DNA from: JAKAWQ01 sp035509315
GTDB taxonomy: Bacteria > Pseudomonadota > Alphaproteobacteria > Acetobacterales > Acetobacteraceae
Direction of reading: 5' to 3'
Assembly (NCBI GenBank): GCA_035509315.1
Contig: DATJLS010000054.1
Span: 201,547 to 265,546, forward strand
Length of the DNA: 64,000 nt
Part shown: positions 25,328 through 33,954 of the stretch, one piece after another
How the letters are laid out: every line of letters starts with the position of its first letter
Numbering within the stretch: position 1 is the first letter of the stretch
Made by a program: the position numbers and the translations under genes
Notes under the pieces: model-generated
What the model was told of the DNA's origin: nothing
Seen by the model: the letters and a program-made list of their open reading frames with translations, nothing else
Database searches by the model: none

Positions 25328-26143
25328 ATGCGCATTCTTTTCCTCGGCGACGTGGTCGGCCGCGTCGGCCGCGAGGCCGTCGCGGCTGCGCTGCCGGGCT
25401 TGCGGGCCGCGCTTGCGGTCGATCTCGCGATCGTCAATGCCGAGAATGCCTCGCACGGGTTCGGGCTTGCGCCCGAGATGGCGCGCGCGCTTTTCGCGGC
25501 CGGGGCGGATGTCCTCACGCTCGGCAATCATGCCTGGGACCGGCGCGAGATCATCGGCTTCATCGCCGACGAGCCCCGCCTCATCCGTCCGCTCAATTTC
25601 CCGCCCGGCACACCCGGCGCGGGCGCGAGCCTCGTTTCGCTCGCCGACGGCCGCAAGGCGCTGGTGCTGAACGCCATCGGCAGGCTTTTCATGGATCTTG
25701 CCGATTGCCCGTTCCGCGGCACCGAGCGGGTGCTCGCCGCGTATCGGCTCGGCGTGACGGTCGGCGCCATCGTGATCGACTTCCACGCGGAGGCGACCAG
25801 CGAGAAGATGGCCTTCGGGCACTCCTTCGATGGAAAAGTGTCACTCATCGTCGGCACCCATACCCATTGCCCTTCGGCGGACCATCAGATCCTGCCCGGC
25901 GGCACGGCCTTCATCTCGGATCTCGGCATGTGCGGGGATTATGACAGCGTGATCGGCATGCAGAAGGGGCCCGCGAGCGCGCGCTTCTGGGGCCGGGTGG
26001 GGGGAGAACGGCTCTCCCCGGCCGATGGCGAGGCCACGCTCTGCGGCGTCTTCGTCGAGACCGATGATGCCACCGGCCTTGCCCGCCGGATCGAGCCGCT
26101 GCGGCTGGGCGGGCGGCTCTCCCAGGCGATGCCGGCGCGCTAG
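25328..26143 (+). CDS. YmdB-like (TIGR00282) metallophosphoesterase
   Basis: A 271-residue calcineurin-like phosphoesterase of the YmdB/TIGR00282 group; the Bacillus and Deinococcus relatives hydrolyse 2',3'-cyclic nucleotides. Metal ligands are visible in order: MRILFLGDVVGRVGREAV, IVNAENASHGFGL, TLGNHAWDRREI, VIDFHAEATSEK, and the His-rich GTHTHCPSADHQILPGGTAF followed by DLGMCGDYDSVIGM. All ligand positions of the di-metal site appear intact. ATG 25328 lies 3 bp after the cyclo-ligase stop, so co-translation is likely. The cellular substrate in this organism is unknown. Confidence 0.92.
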   Translation: MRILFLGDVVGRVGREAVAAALPGLRAALAVDLAIVNAENASHGFGLAPEMARALFAAGADVLTLGNHAWDRREIIGFIADEPRLIRPLNFPPGTPGAGASLVSLADGRKALVLNAIGRLFMDLADCPFRGTERVLAAYRLGVTVGAIVIDFHAEATSEKMAFGHSFDGKVSLIVGTHTHCPSADHQILPGGTAFISDLGMCGDYDSVIGMQKGPASARFWGRVGGERLSPADGEATLCGVFVETDDATGLARRIEPLRLGGRLSQAMPAR

Positions 26144-26155
26144 AGATAATAAATC

Positions 26156-27022
26156 CTACCAGACGAGTCGCCGATAGAGGTGCCAGCTTGCGTGGCCGAG
26201 CACCGGCAGCGTGATCGCAAGCCCGAGCAGGAACGGGATCGAGCCGATCACCAGCCCGGCCGCGACGATCAGTCCCCATTCCACCATCGCGACCGGGTTG
26301 GTCGCGAGCGCGCGCACCGAGATCCCAACGGCCGTTTCCAACCGGACATCGCGGTCGAGCAGGAGCGGAAACGAGATCGCGCCGATCGCCAGCACGAGGA
26401 CGGCGAAGAGGAATCCGACGCCGATGCCGAGGAAGATCATCGTCCAGCCAGCGCCCGTGGCGAACACTTCGTGCGCGAAGACCCCGAGCGAGGCTGGCGG
26501 GCGGGGGCCGAGGGTTACCTGGTAGATCAGCCCGGCGACGAGCAGCCAGAGCAGGAAGATCAGCATCAGCAGCAGGCCGAGGACCATGATCTTGCCGATC
26601 GCGTGCGAGCGGAAGACCCGGAAAGAGTCCACCCAGGTCACGTCCTCGCGCTCCTCGCGCAGGCGGCTCATCTCATTGAGGCCAACGGCGGCGAGCGGCC
26701 CGATCAGTGAAAACCCGGCGACCAGGGGAAAGACGAGCGGCAGCACGTTATAGCCTGCGACGAGCCAGGCGAAGACGAGCCCGGCCACCGGATAGATCGC
26801 GCAGAGAAACACCGCATCGCCACGGAAGGTCGCGAAATCCGCATATCCCTGCTTCAGTGCCTCCCAAGGCTCGGCGAGACCGATGCGCCGCACGAGCGGC
26901 GCTTCTCCCTGCCGGCTGGCTTCGGCCTCACTCTCATTGTCGGCGACCGAACCCACCGCGGTGACAGCGATCTTGAACTCTTCCCATACCCATTCGACGG
27001 GGCTTCGGCTGCGGACGGCCAT
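26156..27022 (-). CDS. DUF2189 multi-pass membrane protein
   Basis: A 288-residue inner-membrane protein. After a soluble N-terminus of about 60 residues come roughly six hydrophobic segments, including LCAIYPVAGLVFAWLVAG, 'LVFPLVAGFSLIGPLAAVGL', IMVLGLLLMLIFLLWLLVAG and WGLIVAAGLVIGSIPFLLGL. The pattern GYADFATFRGDAVF followed by the first span, and ALATNPVAMVEWG before the last, match the DUF2189 family often found near cytochrome oxidase genes. No such genes are close here. The function is unknown. The start ATG 27022 precedes the basic MAVRSRSPVEW N-terminus. It is convergent with the YmdB-like gene, with 12 bp between stops. Confidence 0.8.
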   Translation of the reverse strand: MAVRSRSPVEWVWEEFKIAVTAVGSVADNESEAEASRQGEAPLVRRIGLAEPWEALKQGYADFATFRGDAVFLCAIYPVAGLVFAWLVAGYNVLPLVFPLVAGFSLIGPLAAVGLNEMSRLREEREDVTWVDSFRVFRSHAIGKIMVLGLLLMLIFLLWLLVAGLIYQVTLGPRPPASLGVFAHEVFATGAGWTMIFLGIGVGFLFAVLVLAIGAISFPLLLDRDVRLETAVGISVRALATNPVAMVEWGLIVAAGLVIGSIPFLLGLAITLPVLGHASWHLYRRLVW

Positions 27023-27106
27023 GGTTTTTCCTCCCGAACCGTGGTTCGGGGCCGCGTTCGTGGCCGTGGCTGGCCGCGCGAGGACCGGCTCGCGGAGTTC
27101 CGTGCG

Positions 27107-27454
27107 TCAGGGCGCGAGGAAGGAACACCGCAGCAATCCGGCCCTTGACCCTAAGCCCACGGCAGGTTTCGCAAAACTTGTCGTGGACGGCTGCCAGTCA
27201 CGACCAGGCCGCGACCCGCCACGAGGGAAAGATACGCCCGGCTGGAGCCGCAAGCGAGGAAATTCCCGCCCTGTCCTCGGCCGAACGGAATGGAGGCGGC
27301 ACGGCGAGGGCAGGGATGTTGCCGCGCGGGTCTTCTGGCGGCCACGAACTCGCAAGGTCCGGGGGGCTTTCGCACCCGGCGGCGAGATCAATCCTATCAT
27401 CGTGCGGTCAAGGATTTCGAAGTCGCGATGGCTTAATCTGAAATCGTTTTCCAT
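27107..27454 (-). CDS. Possible short gene or gene remnant, unrecognised
   Basis: A 115-residue frame starting MENDFRLSHRDFEILDRTM. In favour: a strong ribosome site (ggggagaggcgac) lies directly before the ATG at 27454. Against: after about 25 residues the sequence becomes Arg/Pro/Ser-rich and looks like out-of-frame reading of GC-rich DNA, and the frame on the opposite strand is similarly open. It may be the intact 5' end of a gene whose remainder was lost or shifted. The flanking stretches 27023-27106 and 27455-27610 hold no other gene. Confidence 0.3.
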   Translation of the reverse strand: MENDFRLSHRDFEILDRTMIGLISPPGAKAPRTLRVRGRQKTRAATSLPSPCRLHSVRPRTGREFPRLRLQPGVSFPRGGSRPGRDWQPSTTSFAKPAVGLGSRAGLLRCSFLAP

Positions 27455-27627
27455 GTCGCCTCTCCCCTTTCATGAGAAGAACGATTGCGGAGGAGATCCG
27501 GACTCGATGCCGATTCGATTCTCATCGTCCACGAGAAGATATCGTGGATGAAAAGAGAGCGGATTGCCCAAAGGACGGGCAGTTTTCAGAAAAATCAAAA
27601 TGCAACATGAATGCTTGCATGGCACTA

Positions 27628-27657
27628 TTGACATCCTTGACATGGCACGTCTAGCTT
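27628..27657 (+). promoter_or_regulatory. Candidate sigma-70 promoter for the sugar ABC operon
   Basis: TTGACA at 27628-27633 is followed after 18 bp by TAGCTT at 27652-27657. The region is AT-richer than its surroundings, and the first gene downstream is the sugar-binding protein at 27818. A second TTGACA at 27637-27642 lacks a well-placed -10. The -10 match is weak, so this is tentative. Confidence 0.4.
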
Positions 27658-27735
27658 TTTCCAGTCGTACAGGCCAACAACTTGAAATTCTTTTCGGGCG
27701 GAGGGATCGGCATCCCCACCGCGAAGGAATGACGT

Positions 27736-27765
27736 GTCCGCGCGAGCAGCTCTGCTCGCGCGGAC
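27736..27765. promoter_or_regulatory. 13-bp perfect hairpin between promoter and sugar-binding gene
   Basis: GTCCGCGCGAGCA (27736-27748) and its exact complement TGCTCGCGCGGAC (27753-27765) flank the loop GCTC. It lies 52 bp upstream of the start codon. It could be an operator for a repressor, or an attenuator/RNA stem in the leader. No T run follows, so it is not a standard terminator. Confidence 0.5.
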
Positions 27766-27817
27766 GATCCCATAGGCTTGCACCCGCCATCGTTGAATGA
27801 CCAAGGATCCTTTTCGC

Positions 27818-29065
27818 ATGTTGAAATCCTGGCTCACAGCCGGTACCAATCTTTTGGCACTTGCAGCGCTCGGATGCGGCCTCGGCGCGTTGGCGCCCGC
27901 GACGGCCTCCGCCGGGACCACCCTCAGCCTCGTCGTCGCAGACTATGGGACGGGGCCGGCCGATACGAGCCAGAAATACTGGCAGAAGATCGCGGATGAT
28001 TTTCATGCCGTGAACCCGGGCATCACGGTGAAGGTGCAGACCATCAACTGGAACGATTTCGACACCAAGGTACAGACCATGGTGCAGAATCGCCAGTATC
28101 CCGACATCACCGAAGGGGACTACTTCTCGAATTATGCCCAGGAGGGTTTGCTTTATAAGGTGACCGACGTCTTCAGCGATCCCTCCAACCTGATGCCGGT
28201 CTTCAAGACACTGGGGAGCTACGACGGCGTGCAGTACGGCCTGCCTTTTACCACCAGTGCCCGGGCGCTCTTCTACAACAAGAAGATCTTCGCCGAAGCC
28301 GGCATCACCACGCCGCCCACGACCTGGGACGAGATCATGAACGATGCCGCCAAGATCGAGGCCAAGGGCAAGATCGGGTTCGGCCTGCCGCTCGGCCCGG
28401 AAGAGGCGCAGGCCGAGACGCTGCTCTGGTTCCTCGGCAACGGCGGCGGTTATCAGGATGCCTCGGGCAAATGGGTGATTAACAGCCCGCAGAATGTCGA
28501 GACCTTTGCGTTCATGACCAGGCTGGTGAAGGCCGGCGATACCGAGCCCAACCCGGGCACCAAGAACCGCACCGATCTCTTCGAACAGTTCGGCGAAGGC
28601 CAGATCGGCATGATGAACGGAGAAGTCGCGTTGCTTCCGATCATCAGCAAGGCTGGTGTGCTGAAGCCGCAAGATGTCGGCACGGCAGCGATCGCGGGGA
28701 AGAACGGCCCGATCGACAAGACTCTCGGTGTTTGCGATTTCGTTGCCGCCTTCAAGGGAAATGGAACGAAGCGCGCCGCGATCAAGAAGTTCCTGGATTT
28801 TGCCTACCAGGACAAGTACCAACTCGCCTTTGTGCATGAGTATCTGGAACTGCCCGGCACGACCTCTGCGGCCATCATCCTGGCGAAGACGGATGCGACG
28901 CTAGCTCCCTTCGTGAAGGCGCTGCCCAATGCCGTGCAATATCCCAATGATCCCGTCTGGGCGCAGGTGAAGGCACAGATCCAGCAGATCATCGGCACCG
29001 CCATTGGCCCGGACCCGAAGAGCGTGCTCGACACGATTCAGCAAACTGCACTCAAGGGCAGCTAA
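27818..29065 (+). CDS. Carbohydrate ABC transporter substrate-binding protein
   Basis: A family-1 (MalE/UgpB-like) extracellular solute-binding protein, 415 residues. The N-terminus is a Sec signal ending near ATASAG. Mature features are 'WQKIADDFHAVNPGITVKVQTINW', 'YPDITEGDYFSNYAQEGLLYKVTD', LPFTTSARALFYNKKIFAEAG and FGEGQIGMMNGEVALLPII, typical of oligosaccharide- or glycerol-phosphate-type binders. The sugar is unknown. ATG 27818 was chosen because 'aagga' lies 10 bp upstream and it begins the signal peptide; ATG 27797 has no ribosome site. It heads an operon with two permeases, CutC and a ROK kinase. No ATPase gene is linked. Confidence 0.9.
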   Translation: MLKSWLTAGTNLLALAALGCGLGALAPATASAGTTLSLVVADYGTGPADTSQKYWQKIADDFHAVNPGITVKVQTINWNDFDTKVQTMVQNRQYPDITEGDYFSNYAQEGLLYKVTDVFSDPSNLMPVFKTLGSYDGVQYGLPFTTSARALFYNKKIFAEAGITTPPTTWDEIMNDAAKIEAKGKIGFGLPLGPEEAQAETLLWFLGNGGGYQDASGKWVINSPQNVETFAFMTRLVKAGDTEPNPGTKNRTDLFEQFGEGQIGMMNGEVALLPIISKAGVLKPQDVGTAAIAGKNGPIDKTLGVCDFVAAFKGNGTKRAAIKKFLDFAYQDKYQLAFVHEYLELPGTTSAAIILAKTDATLAPFVKALPNAVQYPNDPVWAQVKAQIQQIIGTAIGPDPKSVLDTIQQTALKGS

Positions 29066-29077
29066 AGTCTTCCAATC

Positions 29078-30013
29078 GTGGGTGTCGTGGCGGCAGAGAA
29101 CGCCGCCGGGCGGATGCGGCGCAGGATCTGCCCGCCCGCCCGGCTGGCGCCGCTGCTTTGGGTCGGGCCGGCGATCCTGCTGATCATGCTGGTCGTGGTG
29201 TGGCCCGTGATCATCATGATCCGCACCGCCTTCCAGCATATCAGCCCGGACGGATTTATCCTTGGCTGGGCCGGATTCCGGAACTTCACCTATCTCTGGC
29301 AGGAACCGGATCTGCCCGGCATCCTCATCCGCACGGTGATCTGGGTGGTGAGCATCGTGGCCTGCACGATGCTCATCTCGCTTGTCCTGGCCCAGCTCTT
29401 CAACCAGCGCTTTCCCGGCAGGCGGGTCGCGCGCTGGGCGTTGATCGCGCCCTGGGCTGCATCCGTTATGATGACCGCGCTCGTGTTCCGCTGGGCGCTC
29501 GATGCGAACAATGGCGTCATCAATATCTTTCTGCACGATCTCGGTCTGCTGAAGCACTTCAACACCAACGCCTCGGACTGGCTGGGCAGTCCATCCTCCG
29601 CCTTCGCCTGGATGATCGTCGTTGCGATCTTCGTCTCGATCCCCTTTTCCACCTACGCCTTGCTGGCGGGGCTTCAGAGCATTCCTTCCGATGTCTATGA
29701 GGCGGCGAAGGTGGACGGCGCCGGCCATTGGCGGACCTATCGCGCGATCACATTGCCGATGCTGCGGCCGGCCTTCATCGTGGCCTTGCTCATCAACGTC
29801 ATCAATGTCTTCAACTCGTTCCCGATCATCTGGGAAATGACGCGCGGCGGGCCAGGGCATCGCACCAGCACGACGACGACTTTCATGTATCAGCTCAAGC
29901 AGAGCTATATCGGTGAGTCCGCCGCCATGTCCGTCATCAATTTCGGGATGGTCGTGCTGATCGTGTTGCTCTATCTGCGCGTGACGCTGTGGGGCCAGGA
30001 AGAGGCACGGTGA
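29078..30013 (+). CDS. Sugar ABC transporter permease (MalF type)
   Basis: A 311-residue inner-membrane permease with six predicted spans, starting after a basic N-terminus (GRMRRRI). The conserved EAA loop reads DVYEAAKVDGAGHWRTYRAITLPMLRPA near residue 210, where the ATPase docks. The start GTG 29078 lies 12 bp after the binding-protein stop and gives a normal length; GTG 29087 is possible. Its stop overlaps the next permease start (TGATG). It would form the channel with the following gene for a sugar delivered by the binding protein upstream. Confidence 0.9.
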   Translation: MGVVAAENAAGRMRRRICPPARLAPLLWVGPAILLIMLVVVWPVIIMIRTAFQHISPDGFILGWAGFRNFTYLWQEPDLPGILIRTVIWVVSIVACTMLISLVLAQLFNQRFPGRRVARWALIAPWAASVMMTALVFRWALDANNGVINIFLHDLGLLKHFNTNASDWLGSPSSAFAWMIVVAIFVSIPFSTYALLAGLQSIPSDVYEAAKVDGAGHWRTYRAITLPMLRPAFIVALLINVINVFNSFPIIWEMTRGGPGHRTSTTTTFMYQLKQSYIGESAAMSVINFGMVVLIVLLYLRVTLWGQEEAR

Positions 30014-30894
30014 TGGAGGGCGTCGTTCCCGCCTCGCCAACCAGCCTCCCGCGGGCGCTCGAGAGGAGGCGGCCGGCACGCCGGCTCAGGAACCGCACGC
30101 TGATCTTCGCCGGCCTCGCCTATCTCACCGGCATTTTCTTCCTGCTGCCCTATATCGAGATGATCATCTCGGCGCTGCGTCCGCAAAACCAGCTGCTCGA
30201 CCGGGACTATCTGCCGCGCCGTTTCGCCTGGCACAATTTCATCGATATCTGGTCCACCGGGTTCGGAAACAACCTCCGGATCAGCCTGGAGGTCGCGGCG
30301 GGGGCGACGATCCTCGTACTGCTCGTTGCCGTGCCGGCCGCCTACTACACCGCGCGCCAGCGCTTCCCCGGCCGCAATCTCTTCCTCTTGCTCGTGCTTG
30401 TGACGCAGATGTTCCAGCCGACGGCGATGCTGGTCGGCATCTATCGCGAGTTCCTCAGCTTCGACCTTCTCGACAGCGTCTTTGCTCTCATACTCGTCAA
30501 TGCCGGCTTCAACATGGCCTTTGCGGTCTGGATTCTGAGCGCCTATGTCTCGGCCATACCGGCCGAGCTGGAAGAGGCCGCTTTCATCGACGGCACCAGC
30601 CGCATCGGCGCGATGTTGCGCATCACGCTGCCCCTGGCGCTGCCGGGGATCGTTACCGCGCTGATCTTCACCTTCATCAGCGCCTGGAACGAGTTCATCG
30701 TGGCGCTGACGCTCACCACCGCGCCGCAGACCGAGCCGCTGACCGTGACGCTCAACAGCTATATCGGCGAGTATCGGGTCGATTGGAGCCATCTCTTTGC
30801 CGGCTCCGTCATCGCGATCATTCCCGTCATCATCCTCTTCGCGCTGATCGAGGGAAAGGTGGTGAGCGGCCTGACCGCTGGCGCGATCAAGTGA
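30013..30894 (+). CDS. Sugar ABC transporter permease (MalG type)
   Basis: The 293-residue partner permease. It has about six membrane spans and the MalG-type EAA loop AELEEAAFIDGTSRIGAMLRITLPLALPG near residue 190, followed by TALIFTFISAWNEFIVALTL, a signature of the CUT1 sugar permeases. ATG 30013 overlaps the upstream stop (TGATG); the open frame begins earlier at 29989 but within the first permease. The stop overlaps the GTG start of cutC (GTGA), so the transporter and CutC are translationally coupled. Confidence 0.9.
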   Translation: MEGVVPASPTSLPRALERRRPARRLRNRTLIFAGLAYLTGIFFLLPYIEMIISALRPQNQLLDRDYLPRRFAWHNFIDIWSTGFGNNLRISLEVAAGATILVLLVAVPAAYYTARQRFPGRNLFLLLVLVTQMFQPTAMLVGIYREFLSFDLLDSVFALILVNAGFNMAFAVWILSAYVSAIPAELEEAAFIDGTSRIGAMLRITLPLALPGIVTALIFTFISAWNEFIVALTLTTAPQTEPLTVTLNSYIGEYRVDWSHLFAGSVIAIIPVIILFALIEGKVVSGLTAGAIK

Positions 30895-31625
30895 GTCCGC
30901 GCATCCCTCCGCCTTGTGTGGAGATTTGCGTCGATGATCTGAATGGTGCCTTGGCGGCGGAAGCGGCGGGCGCCGACCGGATCGAGCTCTGCGCCGCCCT
31001 CTCGGAGGGGGGCATAACCCCAAGCGTCGGGATGATTCGCGCAGTCCTCGGAGGGCTGCGGCGGATCGGCGTCATGGTCATGATCCGCCCGCGCGGCGGC
31101 GATTTTCTCGTGACTGCGGAGGAACGCGCCATCATGCTGGCGGATATCGCGGCAATCCGCGAAGAGCCGCATGCGCCGGAGGTGAAGGTCGGGTTCGTCT
31201 TCGGCGCCCTGGCCGCTCGGCGCGGCATCGATGTGCCGAGCCTCAAGATGCTTCTCGCCGAATGTGGCGGCCTCCCCGTGACCTTTCACAAGGCGTTCGA
31301 TGAAGTCGCGGATATGCAAGCCTCTCTCGAGACCTTGATCGCCCTTGGCATCGACCGCGTGCTGACCTCGGGCGGCGCGCCCACGGCCGCGTCGGGCCGT
31401 GAAAGGCTCCGTTCGCTCGTCGAGCAGTCTGCCGGACGTATCGGCATTCTTGCCGGCGGTGGCGTGCGCGCCGGCAATCTGCGCACCCTGCTGGCCGAAA
31501 CCGGCGTGAGGGAAGTGCATCTGCGTGCAATGCGGCCGGATGGGTTCGGCCGCCCGGTCACGTCGCCGGAGGAGATCGATGCAGTGCTTCGCGTTGCCCG
31601 GGACGCAGCCCAGGATGCTGCGTGA
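30891..31625 (+). CDS. cutC: CutC family TIM-barrel protein
   Basis: A 244-residue CutC protein: VEICVDDLNGALAAEAAGADRIELCAAL at the start, GGITPSVGMIRAVL, MIRPRGGDFLVTAEE (conserved RPR-GGDF), GLPVTFHKAFDEV with the family HKAFD, and RVLTSGGAPTA. CutC was named for copper tolerance in E. coli, but its TIM-barrel fold and frequent placement in carbohydrate operons argue for an enzymatic role on a small molecule. Here GTG 30891 overlaps the sugar permease stop and a ROK kinase follows within 11 bp, which supports a sugar-related role rather than copper handling. That functional reading is inference; the family identity is firm. Confidence 0.9.
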   Translation: MSPRIPPPCVEICVDDLNGALAAEAAGADRIELCAALSEGGITPSVGMIRAVLGGLRRIGVMVMIRPRGGDFLVTAEERAIMLADIAAIREEPHAPEVKVGFVFGALAARRGIDVPSLKMLLAECGGLPVTFHKAFDEVADMQASLETLIALGIDRVLTSGGAPTAASGRERLRSLVEQSAGRIGILAGGGVRAGNLRTLLAETGVREVHLRAMRPDGFGRPVTSPEEIDAVLRVARDAAQDAA

Positions 31626-31635
31626 GCGAGGCTGC

Positions 31636-32607
31636 ATGAGTCCGGAGATGGGTCGGGGGCCTTCGGTTCTGGCCGTCGATGTCGGCGGGACCAGCCTCAA
31701 GGGGGCGGTGGTCGGTGAAGATGGGCGGTTTCTGCATCGGGAGGCTGTTCCGCTCGCCGGTGAGCGGGGCGAGGCGGTCTTCGATCGGCTGCTGGATCTT
31801 CTGGATCGCCTGCGGCAGGAGGCGGCGCTTCGCGGCCGGCCTGCCGGCGCAGCCGCCGTCATCACGCCGGGCATGGATGACCGCGGCTCCGTGATGTTCG
31901 CCTCCAATCTCGGCTGGCGCGATATGCCTCTCCGGGATCGCCTCGAACGCCATCTCTCGCTGCCGGTCGCAACCGGGCACGATGTGCGGACGGCGGGTGC
32001 GGCGGAGGTGCGGTTCGGCGCGGCGCGCGGCGCGCGGGATTTCGCGATGATCATGTTGGGCACGGGGATCGCCGCTTCGCTCTTCGCCAATGGGCAACCG
32101 ATCCGAGGCGCGCGCAGCCTGGGCGGTGAGTTCGGACATATGCCGATCATTCCCGGAGGTGAGACGTGCCCCTGCGGCCAGCGCGGCTGCCTGGAAGTCT
32201 ATGCCTCTGCCGGCGGCATCGCGCGGCGCTTTCGGGCGGCGGGCGGCGATCCGAGCCTGACGGCGGCCGAAATCGCCGGCGCGGCCGGCATGGACGCGCG
32301 GGCAGGGAAAGTCTGGCGGGAGGCGGTCGCGGCGCTGGGCCAGGGCCTCGTCATCCTCACCATGCTGCTCGATCCCGAGCTCTTCATCATCGGCGGCGGG
32401 CTCGCCGAGGCGGGCGAAAATTTGCTCGTCCCTCTGCGTGACGCGCTCAAGGCCGGTCTCGCCTGGCGTGCGCCGCCGCCGCTCGCCGCTTCCATGCTTG
32501 GTGCCCCCGGCGCTCTGCTCGGTGCCGCCGCCCTCGGGTTCGAGCGCATCGGCCTCAGCGCGTCAGTCCAGGAATGGAATCTTGCCGGGCGTCGCTGCCG
32601 GGCCTGA
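31636..32607 (+). CDS. ROK-family sugar kinase
   Basis: A 323-residue ROK protein without an N-terminal helix-turn-helix, hence a kinase rather than a repressor. ATP motif 1 is 'VLAVDVGGTSLKGAVVGEDG'. The catalytic Asp is probably that of TGHDVRTAGAAEVRFGAA, where the usual 'N-D' is H-D. The substrate Glu/His region is SLGGEFGHMPI, and the zinc motif CPCGQRGCLEVYASAGGI is complete. The sugar is likely the product of import or of CutC action, inferred from the operon. ATG 31636 was chosen; ATG 31615 would overlap cutC by 11 bp. The gene is convergent with the PhyH dioxygenase. Confidence 0.88.
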   Translation: MSPEMGRGPSVLAVDVGGTSLKGAVVGEDGRFLHREAVPLAGERGEAVFDRLLDLLDRLRQEAALRGRPAGAAAVITPGMDDRGSVMFASNLGWRDMPLRDRLERHLSLPVATGHDVRTAGAAEVRFGAARGARDFAMIMLGTGIAASLFANGQPIRGARSLGGEFGHMPIIPGGETCPCGQRGCLEVYASAGGIARRFRAAGGDPSLTAAEIAGAAGMDARAGKVWREAVAALGQGLVILTMLLDPELFIIGGGLAEAGENLLVPLRDALKAGLAWRAPPPLAASMLGAPGALLGAAALGFERIGLSASVQEWNLAGRRCRA

Positions 32608-32618
32608 TCGCGGGCCGT

Positions 32619-33416
32619 TCAGGCCGCGGCGCGGCGCGTTCTCGCATGATGCTCCAGCGCCTCGTCGGGCACCGGCACGATCGGCGCGAAATCGCGATGG
32701 GCGATCCACTCGGCGCGCGTCGGTGTGCGGATGAAGTTGGAGACCGCATTCAGTGTGAGATAGACGATCTTGCGCGGATAGGGTGTGATATTGCCGGCCG
32801 AGCCATGCACGAGATTGCCGTGGAACATCAGGACACCGCCCGGCCTGCCGGTGGGCGCGACAATGCCGCCTTCATCGACGAGGCGCGTCACCGTCGCCTT
32901 GTCGAGCGTCCAGAGCGGATAGGAGGTCGTTTCAAGATCATGACCGGCGGCCAGCGTGCCGTGGCGATGGCTGCGCGGGATCAGCATCAGCGGACCGTTG
33001 ATCGGCATTACGTCGTCGAGAAAGACGGAGATGTTCATGGCGCGCGGCTCGGGCATCCCGTCATCGCGCACCCAGGTGCCGTAATCCTGGTGCCACTGCC
33101 AGACATCCCCGTCGAACGCCGCCTTCGCGTTGATCTTGAACTGGTGCATGTAGAGCGGCTCGCCAAAAATCTGCTCAACGGGGCGGATCAGGCGCGGATG
33201 GCAGCCGAGCAGGCCGAAAGCCTCATTGTAGGTGTGGGCGGCGAAGGCCGTGCGCGGCGCGCCGGATTTCTCGCGCCAGATTTCCTTCCGGTCATGGTCG
33301 AAAATCGCGACCGCCTCGGCGGCTAGGGCGGCGACCTCAGTCGGCGTGAAGACTTCAGGAAAAAAAATAAATCCTTCGCGATGAAAGCACGCGATGTCCT
33401 GTTCGGTAAGTCTCAT
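32619..33416 (-). CDS. Phytanoyl-CoA dioxygenase (PhyH) family protein, ectoine-hydroxylase-like
   Basis: A 265-residue Fe(II)/2-oxoglutarate dioxygenase. The iron ligands are His and Asp in WQWHQDYGTWVRDDG (about residue 105) and a distal His in MFHGNLVHGSAGNITPYPRK (about 210), followed by the 2OG-binding Arg. The motif NGPLMLIPRSHRHG resembles ectoine hydroxylase and related enzymes, but no ectoine genes are present, so the substrate is open. ATG 33416 follows 'gggaggaagag', a strong ribosome site, and is preferred over an upstream frame extension to 33482. It faces the sugar operon convergently, 11 bp from the kinase stop. Confidence 0.85.
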   Translation of the reverse strand: MRLTEQDIACFHREGFIFFPEVFTPTEVAALAAEAVAIFDHDRKEIWREKSGAPRTAFAAHTYNEAFGLLGCHPRLIRPVEQIFGEPLYMHQFKINAKAAFDGDVWQWHQDYGTWVRDDGMPEPRAMNISVFLDDVMPINGPLMLIPRSHRHGTLAAGHDLETTSYPLWTLDKATVTRLVDEGGIVAPTGRPGGVLMFHGNLVHGSAGNITPYPRKIVYLTLNAVSNFIRTPTRAEWIAHRDFAPIVPVPDEALEHHARTRRAAA

Positions 33417-33561
33417 CTCTTCCTCCCGGTCGCCGACACGGCGGGCGTGCAGCCCGACATGCGTGCATCTTGACAGCGGCACGGCAGCATAAACCCCGAT
33501 CCACGATCAACCAACGCGGAGCGGAGGGCCGACGCCGGCGGAACCGTGCCCCGATCCCTGC

Positions 33562-33954
33562 TTATGTCCGCGCCGCGGCGAAGGAGGGCAGGGATTCCAT
33601 GGTGGCAACCCAGGGAATCCGGGCCGCGGCATAGATCTGGTCCCTGGGCGGTACGGGCGAAGGATCGTCGAGGCTCGCCGTGGTAATGTCGATCTCCCCG
33701 GTGAGCAGGCTCGAGCGGAAGAAGAGGGCGGAGCCGCAGGATGGGCAGAAGCCACGCTCAGCCTTGGCCGAGGAGCGGTACCAGGCCGGGCTGCCCGCCA
33801 CGATCCGAAGGGAGGGACGCGGCACGCTGAACCACGCGACGAGCGGCGCCCCGCTCGCGCGGCGGCACATCGCGCAATGGCAAATGGATTCGTGGAACAC
33901 CGCCCCATCGGTCTCATAACGGACCGCTCCGCAGAGGCATCCTCCCCGCAGCAT
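33562..33954 (-). CDS. GFA-family zinc protein (glutathione-dependent formaldehyde-activating type)
   Basis: A 130-residue GFA/CENP-V domain protein with all zinc-binding cysteines: GGCLCGAVRYE, CHCAMCRRASG and FCPSCGSALFF. Family members include Gfa, which was proposed to speed the reaction of glutathione with formaldehyde, but most small members have no proven activity, so the functional label is tentative. 'APLVAWFSVP' and the basic patch between motifs are typical. ATG 33954 follows 'gggaggagcagacg', a good ribosome site. The gene stands alone with a 437-bp gap upstream. Confidence 0.82.
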   Translation of the reverse strand: MLRGGCLCGAVRYETDGAVFHESICHCAMCRRASGAPLVAWFSVPRPSLRIVAGSPAWYRSSAKAERGFCPSCGSALFFRSSLLTGEIDITTASLDDPSPVPPRDQIYAAARIPWVATMESLPSFAAART

